Source: Malachius bipustulatus (Eukaryota > Arthropoda > Insecta > Coleoptera > Melyridae). Taken from it: a stretch of 64,000 bases of DNA. Below the pieces are notes generated by a model, which was given only the letters and a program-made list of their open reading frames with translations, was not told the DNA's origin and ran no database searches. The stretch is from NCBI GenBank assembly GCA_910589415.1, contig OU342630.1, positions 40,704,012-40,768,011 of the forward strand. The letters run 5' to 3'. This document shows, one piece after another, positions 35,288-46,453 of this stretch. A program made the translations under genes and the position numbers. The number at the start of each line of letters is the position of its first letter. The first letter of the stretch is position 1.

Positions 35288-36356
35288 ATAGATAAAATAT
35301 ACATGGTGCACCCTGTATATTTTTTATTAATATTCATAAATAAAAGTAGAAAGCTTTTATTGTTTTTTTTTTCAATCATCTCTAATTACACGGCTTATAC
35401 ACACAAAGCTTGCCTGACCTAATCGAAACGTTACTGATAGTGAAAAAATGAAGTTAATTATTGTGAAAAAAGTTCGGCTTTTTTAGCTCTGAGGCTTTAA
35501 CTAGTAATATTCTGTAAATCGTGATATTGACAATAACGGCAATGGCCAACAGGTAAATAGATTGCATGTGAATATAAATTCAATATTTAGTAAAACAACC
35601 TAAACCAAATAAACTAGATTCCATAACTATAGTGAGTACGAGACCTGATATCGTGTGGTTCAGTGAACACTGGGCTGTGCCCGCAAATATTGAAACAAGA
35701 AATTTTGATAATTATTAATACCGAGTACTGAGTTACTCAAGATATACGATCCACGGATGTTCTCTTGTTTATGCAGATTAAAGCTTAGATGTATTGTGAA
35801 TATCCGAATGATAACGATAGGTAAACGGGCGGATATGTATTCACACAGCACGGCTTTTACTATGTATATAGATAACGTGGCGTCCTGAAAGGTGAATTCA
35901 GTTTTGCTTGGTTCGTTGTCATTGGCAACGGTTGTAAAAACGGTTGCGAAATAAAAGTTCGCAGCGTCTATAGCGCCTGTGAGTAGGTACTTATTCAGCT
36001 TGCGCAAAATAGCGCAAGGTAAGCATGCGTGTAAGAAATGGTTAGTTAAGAAATGGCCAAGTTAAGAACAATATCAGTATGTAAGCGTAAATACCTATTT
36101 ATTTTTTGTTCCGTCCCTTACAACCGACCGTTCCACTGATACGATATTACACCCATTCCCATTTAATTTATCAAATATCGTTGTTTGCTATCCGATATTT
36201 ATTTCTAGGAAGGAAAAGAGAATGCAAGTGGATAAATTTATCGATAATTCTGCTTCTGAATGTTGCTATGGCAATGGCTTAAATTTTGGCATTATTACTA
36301 AATGTCACAATTAATTTTATTATTTGTAAATATTTTGTATGGAAGAAATAGTTATT
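35288..36356. other. Intron DNA with one transposon end
   Basis: GTGCACCCTGTATATTTTTT at 35306 looks like a lone right end. The minus-strand ORF at 35660-36007 has no family motif. Confidence 0.3.
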
Positions 36357-36484
36357 TATGTATCAAGGGAGTTATGAGGATGTTAATTACAGAGGGCAAC
36401 ATATTGCAATCCCGAGGGACGTTAGTCCCGAGGGATTGTTAAGTTGCCCGAGGTTATTAACATCTAATAACTCCCGTGATACAT
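36357..36484. repeat. Palindrome with loop CCCGAGGGAC/GTCCCGAGGG
   Basis: ATGTATCAAGGGAGTTATGA, GATGTTAATTA, GAGGGCAAC and AATCCCGAGGGAC mirror GTCCCGAGGGATTGTTAAGT, TGCCCGAGG, TTATTAACATC and ATAACTCCCGTGATACAT. About 128 bp. GGGAGTTATGGA/GGGAGTTATGAG repeats follow at 36716-36755. Confidence 0.75.
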
Positions 36485-38328
36485 AATCTATTTTATTTCA
36501 TATAAAATGAAATATAAAAACCAAATCTGTTGGTTTATAAAATTAAAATAATGTTTTTAATAATTATTGAGTAGGCATCATTATTGATTACCATGGATAC
36601 ATCAACTGAAAAGTTTGTAGAAAATGACATATGAAATCCAAATATTCAACCAACAATGCAATAACAAAAGCAACATCCAATGGTTACCAGAATTAAACCA
36701 ATAGTAATATTAGAGGGAGTTATGGATTCATAACAGTCCCAAGGGAGTTATGAGTATGTTTATAGTTACGGTAACCAAGCGTTTATCTAGTTATAATGTA
36801 TTAGTATGAAATAAAAATTGTAACGCCCTATTGGGGTTTACGAACCCGGACCCTTTCGAACAAGAGTCTAGGAACTTGTCCACTAGATCACAGCCACCTG
36901 TTACGTATGCCAACTTATGCCATAAGTGCTTAAATACCCATTGTTTTCCGGTATGCTTTTTATTAGAAATATTAAAATAAAATAGAAAAACTGTGTTTTA
37001 GCAATCATATTTGTCTTTTTAAAGGAATTTAGGGGATTGTTCACTGTTAAAAAATAAAGTTTAGTTTACTTATTACCAAATTATTTGATAGAATTGTATC
37101 AACAAAAACTATAAAACTATTCGATCTTATAGTTTTCTAGAGAGATATTTTTATGCAATTGTTTTCTCATTCTTAGTTTCATGTAGGCAATTTAATGCCA
37201 TCTGCAGAAACATCACTCGAGATACGATCTCGTGATTTTTCCAACAGCTGTCGCTAATTTTCCAATGCAAGTTTGTAATTCGAGACCAACTGTATAAAAT
37301 TACCCCAGACAGTATTGCATTATCGTTTCATTTCATGCATCTATTTTAATTATTAAGTATTGAGTTGTCAAATGTATTGTGATAATTTTATAGATTCTGA
37401 AATCAACTTTGATTCATAATAATTACTATTGTTATTGAAATTGTTTAGTTTTATCAATCGCAGTGATAATGATAAGTATGCAATACACGAATAGTCACGT
37501 TCTTGTAACCAAATATCATTATAAGGATAATAAGAAACTTACCAAGTGGATCCCAATATACCCATCCTGACGCGAAACTCAAATGCAAGCGCTGGACCCT
37601 TAAAAATATCGTACTATCTGCATTTATAACCTCGTACTCGTACTTCAATTGACATTGCTTTTCGCATTTTCTAAGAGGATTGTTAGTTGTTTCAGAAACT
37701 TTATACTTCCTGAAGCTTTTATCCTTTGTTATACAATCGCGACAAGTTAAGAGTGCCAACAAATACACCTTGGAGGGGCTAAAGCTCAGAAATTCAGCAA
37801 ACTTTATAGAGTGTACTCATAAAATATATTATGGAATTTGTTTCTTGGATATAATATTTTTCTTTCAGCTTATGCTCTATTCCAAGAATTCAGGCTAGTG
37901 TTAAAAATAATTTCGTTTATAATTTTGTCTACATCCAACCTCAAACTTTTAGATCGCTTGACTTAAATAAACGCGAGTTTATAGAGGTACCTACACCTAC
38001 ATACTAAAAAGGATACGTTACCGCACATCTTGTCTGATTAGTATGGGAGTCATTGTAATATGGTTGGAGGATGGAGTATACTATACCTAAGCGAAGAGAA
38101 AGAAGTAAGATTGTTCCATTTTCCATTGCTTCGAAGAATTTTATGACTTTGTACCGTATATCTCGCAAATAACTTGTTTAACTGATTATTATTCTTCTAC
38201 GTTTTCTCACCTGGTGAAATTTTTGTTGACTAAAAATTTTGAATAAAGAAAGAAACTAATGCCCAACTAATAACTCATACCTACTTCAGTCAACGTTAAG
38301 CCAGACTAGTTCCCTAATTTAAAAAATT
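36485..38328. other. Intron DNA; one exon-like stretch of uncertain meaning
   Basis: Mostly featureless AT-rich DNA. On the minus strand, the frame around 37680-37541 reads CEKQCQLKYEYEVIN and then RVQRLHLSFASGWVYWDPL, directly followed by a strong donor-like GGTAAGTTT (37541 downward). I do not recognise the protein and found no clear acceptor, so it is not called a gene. Confidence 0.25.
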
Positions 38329-38329
38329 T

Positions 38330-38830
38330 CACGTTAGTATGACCAACCATAAACCAAAGACAGCGTGATTTCGCAAAAAAAAACGACGTGAACATGGATA
38401 CAGATCGCAAAACGAATTAAAGTCTTACGGCCGTATTCACAAACGATAATTTCCTAATAATTACGTAATCAATTATCCCCATCTCATTCTATTGCCAAAA
38501 AACTGCATATCTCCATCTCACTCATTTAATTAATTACGTAATTATTTAGGAAATTATCGTTTGTGAATACGGGCATTACAGTCTTACAAAATGTATCGCT
38601 TTTGAAGAATATAAATTTTTTTACTTTTCACTTCGTTCGTGAAATAGTCTAATAAAATACCGCTCGTAATTGAATTTATCTTATAGGTTATAGTCTTTAA
38701 TTTCTAAAGTCAACTGAATTGCTTAAATAAAGCACTGCACTCATCCTGTGGACCCGTGGTGTTTTCAAACAACTTAGTTTCGTTTAGAAATAAATCGACA
38801 GATTTATCGCGAAAATTCAATCACTTGTCG
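38330..38830 (+). repeat. Dispersed repeat, partner at 7900-8160 and 10025-10075
   Basis: Shares GTTCGTGAAATAGTCTAATA, CATGGATA.AGATCGC and GGTGTTTTC..AAATAAATCGACAGA with the left part of the window. A 151-bp MITE (38429-38579) has inserted into this copy. Confidence 0.55.
38429..38579. mobile_element. 151-bp MITE with 8-bp AGTCTTAC duplication
   Basis: GGCCGTATTCACAAACGATA, then ATTTCCTAA.TAATTACGTAA, mirrors TTACGTAATTATTTAGGAAA, then TTATCGTTTGTGAATACGGGC. AGTCTTAC flanks it at 38421-38428 and 38580-38587. An 8-bp duplication would suit hAT- or P-type transposons. The right outer bases CATTAC do not match the left, so the exact border is uncertain. Confidence 0.65.
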
Positions 38831-39397
38831 TAGGTATTACCCCAGGACACAAAACGTGAAATCGTGATTAATTGAAAATCTCGAATAATTGCCCGTCCTA
38901 CAGACTCGGGTAATTAATACTTGACAACATGTTGTCTCGTGGCAACCTAAGTGGTTCTCGATTATCGCGATTTTACTTGTTATAGGTATGAATATGTATA
39001 TGATAAGTAGGTACAGAGTGTCTCATATAACTTGTCAGATAATAAAATATTTTTTATACATTTATACTATTTTCAAAATGACCGATGGTAAGTTATTGTT
39101 TTTTAAATACAATGGCTTACATATTTTTCAATTTTCTTACACTATTAAGAAATACAAAATATATAAATGTATATCATATGGGTCTCCGATATGATGTTTC
39201 GAATTCAATGGTTCCCTTCAGCATGCAAAAAATATCTCATATTTGAAGCACAGTGTATGCATAGACTGCTATTTGACATTTTTGAACATCGTATTCACAA
39301 AAAGACTTTCAAATTAGTCTTATTTTTTTTTTATCAAAAAGCAATGTTGACACGCTTTAGGAAGAGCTGATTTTCTCAATTTTTTTCAAATGGCATA

Positions 39398-40394
39398 TAC
39401 AGGGTGGGAAATTTTTGTACTACCCATCATTAGGATCTCGTAAACCCTAAGAGATACAGGGTCGGTTAAATTAGAGAAAAGTTGCGCTATTTTATGGCCA
39501 TCTCGAATCCGTCAAAACATGCAAGATATCTGTGACCGTTCCTGAAATATCCTGAAAAAACTGAAAAATCGAGAAATCTTATTTTTGGAATATCTTTCTT
39601 ACCATTGGAAATTAATAAATAATTTTTTGCAGCCTTACATAAGCCGTTATAAGCTATTTATCTGACGTTTCAAAAATTTTCACAGCCGACTAGATCCCAG
39701 AGTTTTTATAGTCAACTTTCGTTTTTCTTATGGCCGCCATATTATTTTTTTATGTCGTTCGATAAGAAAAAAATAATGTAAACCAAAAATTAATAAATTT
39801 TAGAAAAAAAAAATTGGAAAATTTTTATTCTTCTTTTTTCAAAGAAAAACAGATAGTTCTTAACTGAAATAGGCCAATATGAAGTCATACTGCTTGCCTT
39901 ATAGGTTGTTAATTTCTATATGATATTCGATCTAAAAAGTTGTCTTTTTTTAGAAAAAAAAAGAACAAAAATTTTTGAAAGTTATTTTTTGAAGTTTATT
40001 AGTTTTTGGTTTCCATTATTTTTTTCTTATCGAACGACATAAAAAAATAATATGGCGGCCATAAGAAAAACGAAAGTTGACTATGAAAACTCTGGGATCT
40101 AGTCGGCTGTGAAAATTTTTGAAACGTCAGATAAATAGCTTATAACGGCTTATGTAAGGCTACAAAAAATTATTTATTAATTTCCAATGGTAAGAAAGAT
40201 ATTCCAAAAATAAGATTTCTCGATTTTTCAGTTTTTTCAGGATATTTCAGGAACGGTCACAGATATCTTGCATGTCTCGACGGATTCGAGATGGCCATAA
40301 AATAGCGCAACTTTTCTCTAATTTAACCGACCCTGTATCTCTTACGGTTTACGAGATCCTAATGATGGGTAGTACAAAAATTTCCCACCCTGTA
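39398..40394. mobile_element. ~1-kb foldback element, family G copy 2
   Basis: Ends TACAGGGTGGGAAATTTTTG / CAAAAATTTCCCACCCTGTA; two arms of about 480 bp pair almost perfectly. Inner sequence as in copy 1 at 21036-22033, but the outermost ~60 bp differ between copies. TATA-type flanks. No gene. Confidence 0.88.
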
Positions 40395-40794
40395 TACAGT
40401 GTGTTTCACTTAAAATGGAATACGCAATAACTTTTTTATTTTTTGGTTAGTTTAAAAAAAAAACTTAGTTTTTTCTGTATGTAAAGCTATTGAAGCATTC
40501 TTAAATGGATACACTACTCTTAAAAGCGTTGCAAATAACTAGCCTACCGCGATAAAAAATAACCGCTAAAAATTCAGAAAACATAAAAGACATTTTTTCG
40601 AAAATTAAAAAAAGTTGTCGAAGTCACCTCAAACCCCCAAACCGAGTTCCGGAAAAAAAAAAACAGAATACAGATGTCCGAAAACTCAACGTCATCCCTT
40701 GAAGGGCTGATAGGCCAACTCATGACTGATATAATAATGACTGATATAATACCATGATCTTAGTAAAATAGTAAATTATTCAACAAGCGCATAA

Positions 40795-40855
40795 TGATTG
40801 CTATTATCCACGAAGATGAAACATCCAAGTGGATAATAGCCATTATGCGCGAGTG
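40795..40855. repeat. Short palindrome GCGCATAATG..CATTATGCGC
   Basis: AGCGCATAATGATTGCTATT, then ATCCAC, is followed after 17 bases by GTGGATAATAGCCATTATGC, then GC. Confidence 0.8.
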
Positions 40856-41828
40856 AAATACTATACTTTATCTATGAGTATACTTGAATAAAAATAATTT
40901 TACTTACGGTAGAATTAAATTTTTATGTAAAAATATGGTTCTCTTTAAGTAAATAATTTGGTTATTGAAATATTGCAAATGTACAGAAAATATTACATAC
41001 TTCACTGTCGACTCAAAATTTGTGAAATAACTTTAAAAGGAGAAAAATTACAAAATCAGTGAAAGATTTCGTCGCGCATCGTATTTTACTTTTGATTTTG
41101 CAGGCAGTAAACCATTTATTGATGCATTTGTTGCTTTTCCCCATATTATATCAGGTGGCGTTTCATTAAAGATGTTATTTTCTTCGAAGAACATCCTGTA
41201 CTATTCTGTTTATAATAATTTTAAGTTTAATTTTTATAATACAATCATTTGTATTGTAAAATTGAAACTAAACGTAAACAAATGTGAATATTATGTTATC
41301 GTGATTGGCTGTCACTACTGTCAGTCGACTAAACCTATTGGCAGCGTTCCAAAGGGATCAGCTTTCACAGCGGTTGCCTTTATAAACACCAGGGCTTTAT
41401 AACTACGCACGAATACTAAAACATGTTCATTTTAATATTATGATAAGTATCTTCGTATGCTATAGTAGTTGAAAGATCAAAATAATTCTAATATTCTGTG
41501 ACTTTCATATTTTTATAACGTTTTATTAAACGTAAAATAAACATTTAGGGACTCTACTCTACTCGATTCTACTGTCAGTACAACACTGACAGTAGGCAAT
41601 AGTTTGAATCTGACAAACGTACGACAGAATAGGACGGTAAAGTTATACAATTGACATTAACGATTGTAATGAGCTCATTGTTCAATCGACCTGACACTAT
41701 TATTCGATTGGGCAATAGTAATGCATGTCATTACTTGGTTAAAATTAGACTAATATTTGATTTGTTATCTAATAGGAGTAGATAAAATGATTTATTTTAG
41801 AGATGATGGCACTTTGAAATCGTAATTG

Positions 41829-42025
41829 ATTCCGGGCTGCTGTGCCATAGTCCATGGAGACTTGTTCCGAACATTTAGTTTACAGCTGCGGTAACTGTTA
41901 TCAAGTTATCAGTGAACACGAGGAGTGGAAGCATCGCTTGTGCACAAGTAACCGCTGATGATGTCCACATAGACGAAACGTTCGGAGCAAAACTCCATGG
42001 ACCACGGCACAACAGCCCGGAATCA
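41829..42025. repeat. Inverted repeat with CTGATGA..GACGAAAC motif
   Basis: ATTCCGGGCTGCTGTGCCAT, then AGTCCATGGAG and TTCCGAACATTTAG (from 41828), mirrors GAAACGTTCGGAGCA, ACTCCATGGACCACGGCACA and ACAGCCCGGAAT (up to 42021). On the plus strand CTGATGA (41955-41961) and CGAAAC (41974-41979) bracket a GTC/GAC stem with a 6-base loop, resembling a hammerhead ribozyme core, but one extra T after CTGATGA and no clear stem III argue for caution. Confidence 0.5.
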
Positions 42026-43329
42026 TATACTATTTCAATAGAAGCCGGCCGTGGAAGCCTACATATATCAATTAATGGTACGTTTATGAATTGTGTGAAC
42101 ATCGATACTATAAATCAATTTTTCTAGTGCCACAATTACATAATTTCATATTTTAAATTCAAAATTTTGTTACGTAAATTTTTCTACATACCCTGCTATT
42201 GACCAAGTGCTCAAGAAATATTCTGATGCCATACTTTTAGGGAAATTAATTTTTTTTTGGCTGTTTGAAAAAAAAAATTTTTCATGACCTTACTTTGGCA
42301 CTTGAAAAAAAAATACCCTTGAATCTGGCAAGTTATCTCTAAAAATGGTTCATTTGACTGTAAAAGGAGCGCATTATAAAATTATATCACTCATTAGGAA
42401 TTTGAATAAAAGCACGTGTTAAATTACAGTAAGAAGGCAATTTATTGAAAACTTGAAAAAGTAGCACCATTTCCTCTGCATTCTCCATTAATGTAATGCA
42501 TGCTACAGTATTCTTGAGAAATTATACTGGTATGGCATAGTAAGAAATAATTGATTTCAACCGCGTAAAATTAACACAAAAGTCATTAGCAACAATGTCA
42601 CTCTAGCATTGTTAAAATTACGTCATTACGATTATCGTCCATAACGACGTGATCTCTTATTATTGTAAGCCACTCAGATTATAATTTCACAATGCGCTGC
42701 TTTTGCAGTCAAATAGCAATATCTTTTTTTTCTGAAGTAGAGCGTAGAAAATATTACACCATTGCAGAAACTAAATCAAATGAGCCATTTTTAGTGATAA
42801 CTGGTTTTTTTTCAATCAGCCAAAAAAAAAATAATAATTTTCGTAAATGGATGGCACCTGAATATTTCTTCGGCACTTGATCAATTACAGGACTATGCAG
42901 CATTGCGTAACAAAATTTAGAATGTAAAGTATGAAATTTTGTAAATGTGGTACTCGAATAACTGATCTAAAGAACCGATTTACACACAATTCATAAAATT
43001 ACCAGTATCTTTTTTAAGATTTTTTTTATGAAGATCATTTATGATATTCTGGTCAGTCATGAGTTGGCCTATCCGCCCTTCGAGGGATGACGTTGAGTTT
43101 TGTAACAGTCTGTATGAAAAAAAAAACTTAAAATTAAGAAATAAATAATAATTACTGATTTTTTTTTTTGAAAAAGTTGTTCGAAATCACTTCAAATCTT
43201 GAAATCTTGAGTTTGATTAAAAACAAAAATAAAATCATCAAAAAAATTTCTTTCCAATTTCAATTTTTTTCTCAAAACATTTTAACCAAATAATTAACCA
43301 AGAAACAAAATATGACGATAACAGGTTTC

Positions 43330-43530
43330 TCTACTAAATCACTATTCAATAATACACTTTTTTCAATTCTTTCTCTGTTGTTATTTACAACAATGCGTTG
43401 TTCTGGTGGAACCTCTTGACAAGCTTTGTGTTTTTCTCTTATTTTGCTTTGTACACGTTAGGTTTGATAGTTCCCCATACATAGAAATCTGGGGGTTAGG
43501 TTGAGAGATCTCGACGGCCAGAAAATTAAA
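43330..43530 (-). pseudogene. Mariner-like transposase C-terminal remnant
   Basis: Minus strand near 43527-43460 reads TLIFWPSRSLNLTPRFLCMG and NYQT before a stop; this matches the WPPRSPDLTPxDFFLWG block of mariner-like transposases, with the third catalytic Asp replaced (SLN). Downstream it continues with CQEVPPEQRIVVNNN-like sequence. It points away from the plus-strand remnant at 43690-43960. Confidence 0.6.
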
Positions 43531-43689
43531 GTAATATCATTCCGACCTAGTCATTTTCTAGAAAAGTTTTAAGTTAGTCATGTCTGACTACGACGTTATA
43601 AATTGGTGCTACATCCAGTTGAAAATACATATTATCCCGTCGCACTTAAATGCTGGACAGATTTTCAGCACCGCAAATGCGATCAAGAA

Positions 43690-43960
43690 GTCATGTAGTT
43701 CCAGTATGATGGTGAGACAGCACATACAGCCAGGCAAATCAAAGTCATTTCAATGTTTCCTAGGCTATAATTTAGAAAAACGGCGATATTTACCATGACC
43801 TCCCAGGTCACCGATTTGACTGCGACAAACGTCTTTCTGTGGGACTAATTGAAGGACACATACAACATAAGGCAAGAATTTGCTGACCTACAGCACACAG
43901 GTGGACTTGTTAACAAGAAACATGGAAAATGCGCTTCAAAGAGCTTGTTCTTACATTGTC
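43690..43960 (+). pseudogene. Mariner-like transposase C-terminal remnant, opposite orientation
   Basis: Plus strand from about 43702: QYDGETAHTARQIKVISMFP, RL, TAA, FRKTAIF, then QVTDLTATNVFLWD and TAG. QxDGATAHTAR holds the second and (P/T)DLT...FLWG the third catalytic Asp; 34 residues lie between them by my count, as in classic mariners. Two in-frame stops. With 43330-43530 it forms a head-to-head pair of transposase tails with about 160 bp between them. Confidence 0.7.
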
Positions 43961-44463
43961 GTTGGAAGTGGCCATTTGGTTGACATCATATTCAGCAACT
44001 GATGTAACGTAAATTCGAAGCTTCTAATAAAAGCTTGCAAAGTATTAAATTTAAGTTTTCTAATTTTAATTGGTGTTACAGACCTTGGTTCTAATCTCAC
44101 CAGCAGCCAACAAACCTAATATTTTAATATTTTGTTGTGCTCCTCGAACCAAGATCGGGATCCATCTTGTGGAAGGCAGTGACAAATCACCGCACAGTAT
44201 CTTACCTAGTAAAACCTTTCGATTAGTGCCGTTCGGACTACGGCGATAAAAATGGAGATCCCATAAATGTATGTGTGAAAAAAATAGGAAAGAAGAAGTA
44301 TTCCGCATTTTAAACCTTTTGTTAAGATAAACTTAAGTTTAACAACTTGCCTGAGTTTTTTTTTACTCACCAGCCAAGTAGTTGAAAAATTAAGACATTA
44401 TTTAGGAATGAAGTTTTTTCTGAACATCATCTCCAAGAATCATACCTACCTTAAAATAATAAC

Positions 44464-44480
44464 AACATCAAGTAACACCC
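44464..44480. repeat. Lone CACCCTGTA transposon end
   Basis: ATCAAGTAACACCCTGTAAA looks like a right end of the CAGGGTG class; it could close an element that began at ATACAGTGTGTTTCAC (40394), but the two ends match only weakly. Confidence 0.35.
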
Positions 44481-44992
44481 TGTAAAAGTTGAGTTAATAA
44501 AGCTTTGAAAATGGGGTTGAAAAGTCTATGCTATATGCAAATAAAATAAAACAGTAATAGTACGGTTGAACGAACCAAGGGTCATACAATAGAATGTATT
44601 GAATTTCTTCGTCCAGAGAATTTTGTGCCTGATTTGAATGCATTTCTGCTCAGTGACGTCTTAAAAATGCACTCAGCTGCATAAGAATTTCATGTTGCTA
44701 TGGAAAACCTTAACTTCGAATCGGATGATTTGAAAGTAATCTTCAAAGATTTTAAGTTTATTATGTCTCTCATATTACGTTTCATATTATGTTTTATCCA
44801 AAAACCATATGCGTGCAGACAAAGAAAAGAACAAATCAAAAATTTTTTGGGAAAAAAATCAGAAGTTAATATTAATATAAGCGCATCATGAAGGGCATAA
44901 TTCCAAAAAGTAGAGAAACTTCATGTTTTAAAAAATTATTTATCTGTAAAATCACATAGCTATAAAATTAAACGAATTCAATGATACGAATC

Positions 44993-46453
44993 ATAGTAGC
45001 GTGTGTGAGTCGGAAAAAAACCCGAAAATTGTAAATATTTTGAGCCGAAACAAGATTACTTCCCCCCTCCGTTTTAGAGGATGCTGAACACGATGACGTT
45101 GTCAGAATTTCTCTTTGGGGTTGCGCAACCCCTCAAAACGGCCAAAAACCACCCCCTAGAGAGATAAACCGCGCTTCAATCCATTTCCCTGCAAAAAAAA
45201 CCCTTCCCCCCGTTTTCGAGGATGCTGAGCACAATGGAGGTGCTGGACATCGCGTGCGACCCCGACCAACCCCTCCACCGGCCAATACTCACCCCCGAAA
45301 TGGGTGATTTTTTTTTATGTATATGTAGGGCAAACGATGGACTTTTTCGAAAAACTTTTTGAAAATTCAAGTACAGAATCACAATGGCCATAATTTAAAA
45401 TTATTTTGGAGTATAAAGAGTGTCTCATATGACAGTGACATATCAAAGTTATGTTTTTTTAAATGGAATGCTCCTATGTTACTGCATTTTTAGATTGTCT
45501 GAGAAGAGGAAATAAGATTGGCTTTTACAGTTGGTGTTTAAATTCAGAAGTTTTTGAGTTATAAACAAGTGAAAATCGTCATTTTTCGAGTTCAAGGCCC
45601 TGTACAACGAAATCGGTTCAAGATAGAGAAAAACGGCTTACATGTCCCTATTTTAACTTTTTATGTACTATCCTATGGTATAGTTTGTACTTTCTTTGAT
45701 TTTTTTATTTGGCGACGCGTGGAGAAATCTCAGAATTTTTCAAATTTTTTATCACCCTGTATAAACATTTCATCTACATCATAGGATAGTACATGAAAAG
45801 TTAGAATAGGGACATGTAAGCCATTTTTCTCTATCTTTAGCCGTTTTCGTTGTACAGGGCATTGAACTTGAAAAATGACGATTTTCAATTGTTTATAACT
45901 CAAAAACTTCTGAATTTAAACACCAACTGTAAAAGCCGATCTTATTTCCTCTTCTTAGACAATCTAAAAATGCAATAACATAGGAGCATTCCATTTAAAA
46001 AAACATAACTTTGATATGTCACTGTCATGTGGGACACTCTTTATACTCCAAAATAATTTTAAATTATGGCCATTGTGATTCTGTACTTGAATTTTCAAAA
46101 AGTTTTTCGAAAAAGTCCATCGTTTGGCCGACATATACATAAAAAAAAATCACCCATTTCGGGGGTGAGTATTGGCCGGTGGAGGGGTTGGTCGGGGTCG
46201 CACGCGATGTCCAGCACCTCCATTGTGCTCAGCATCCTCGAAAACAGGGGGAAGGTTTTTTTCGCAGGGAAATGGATTGAAGCGCGGTTTATCTCTCTAG
46301 GGGGTGGTTTTTGGCCGTTTTGAGGGGTTGCGCAACCCCAAAGAGAAATTCTGACAACGGCATCGTGTTCAGCATCCTCGAAAACGGGGAGGCGAAGTAA
46401 TCTTGTTCCGGCTCAAAATATTTACATGTTCGTCCGACTCACACACGCCACTA
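44993..46453. mobile_element. 1.46-kb foldback element, complete copy with C-rich end modules
   Basis: TAGTAGCGTGTGTGAGTCGG at the left mirrors CGACTCACACACGCCACTAT at the right. Each arm (~700 bp) has a C-rich module (335 bp) followed by an AT-rich module (GCAAACGATGGACTTTTTCG, CATATCAAAGTTATGTTTTT, AAATAAGATTGGCTTTTACA). Centre near 45725. The long frames here are copies of the same repeat, not genes. A broken second copy is at 4648-6722. Confidence 0.85.

Larger units (their letters stand above)
40669..43115. repeat. Widely spaced inverted repeat (arms 61 bp)
   Basis: ACTCAACGTCATCCCTTGAA, then GGGCTGATAGGCCAACTCAT (40682-40723), mirrors ATGAGTTGGCCTATCCGCCC, then TTCGAGGGATGACGTTGAGT (43059-43098). 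The 2.3 kb between holds a small palindrome (40795-40855), the inverted repeat at 41829-42025, and nothing else recognised. The arms may be the ends of one large element or two copies in opposite orientation. Confidence 0.65.

Noticed and set aside
35660..36007. 115-codon minus-strand ORF
   Set aside because: No family motif and ordinary AT-rich codon use; consistent with chance.
41912..42127. 71-codon plus-strand ORF at the CTGATGA motif
   Set aside because: Crosses the inverted repeat and has a matching frame on the other strand; no protein family recognised.
45176..46323. Similar ORFs on opposite strands with matching protein sequence
   Set aside because: They are the two arms of one palindrome, not paralogous genes.
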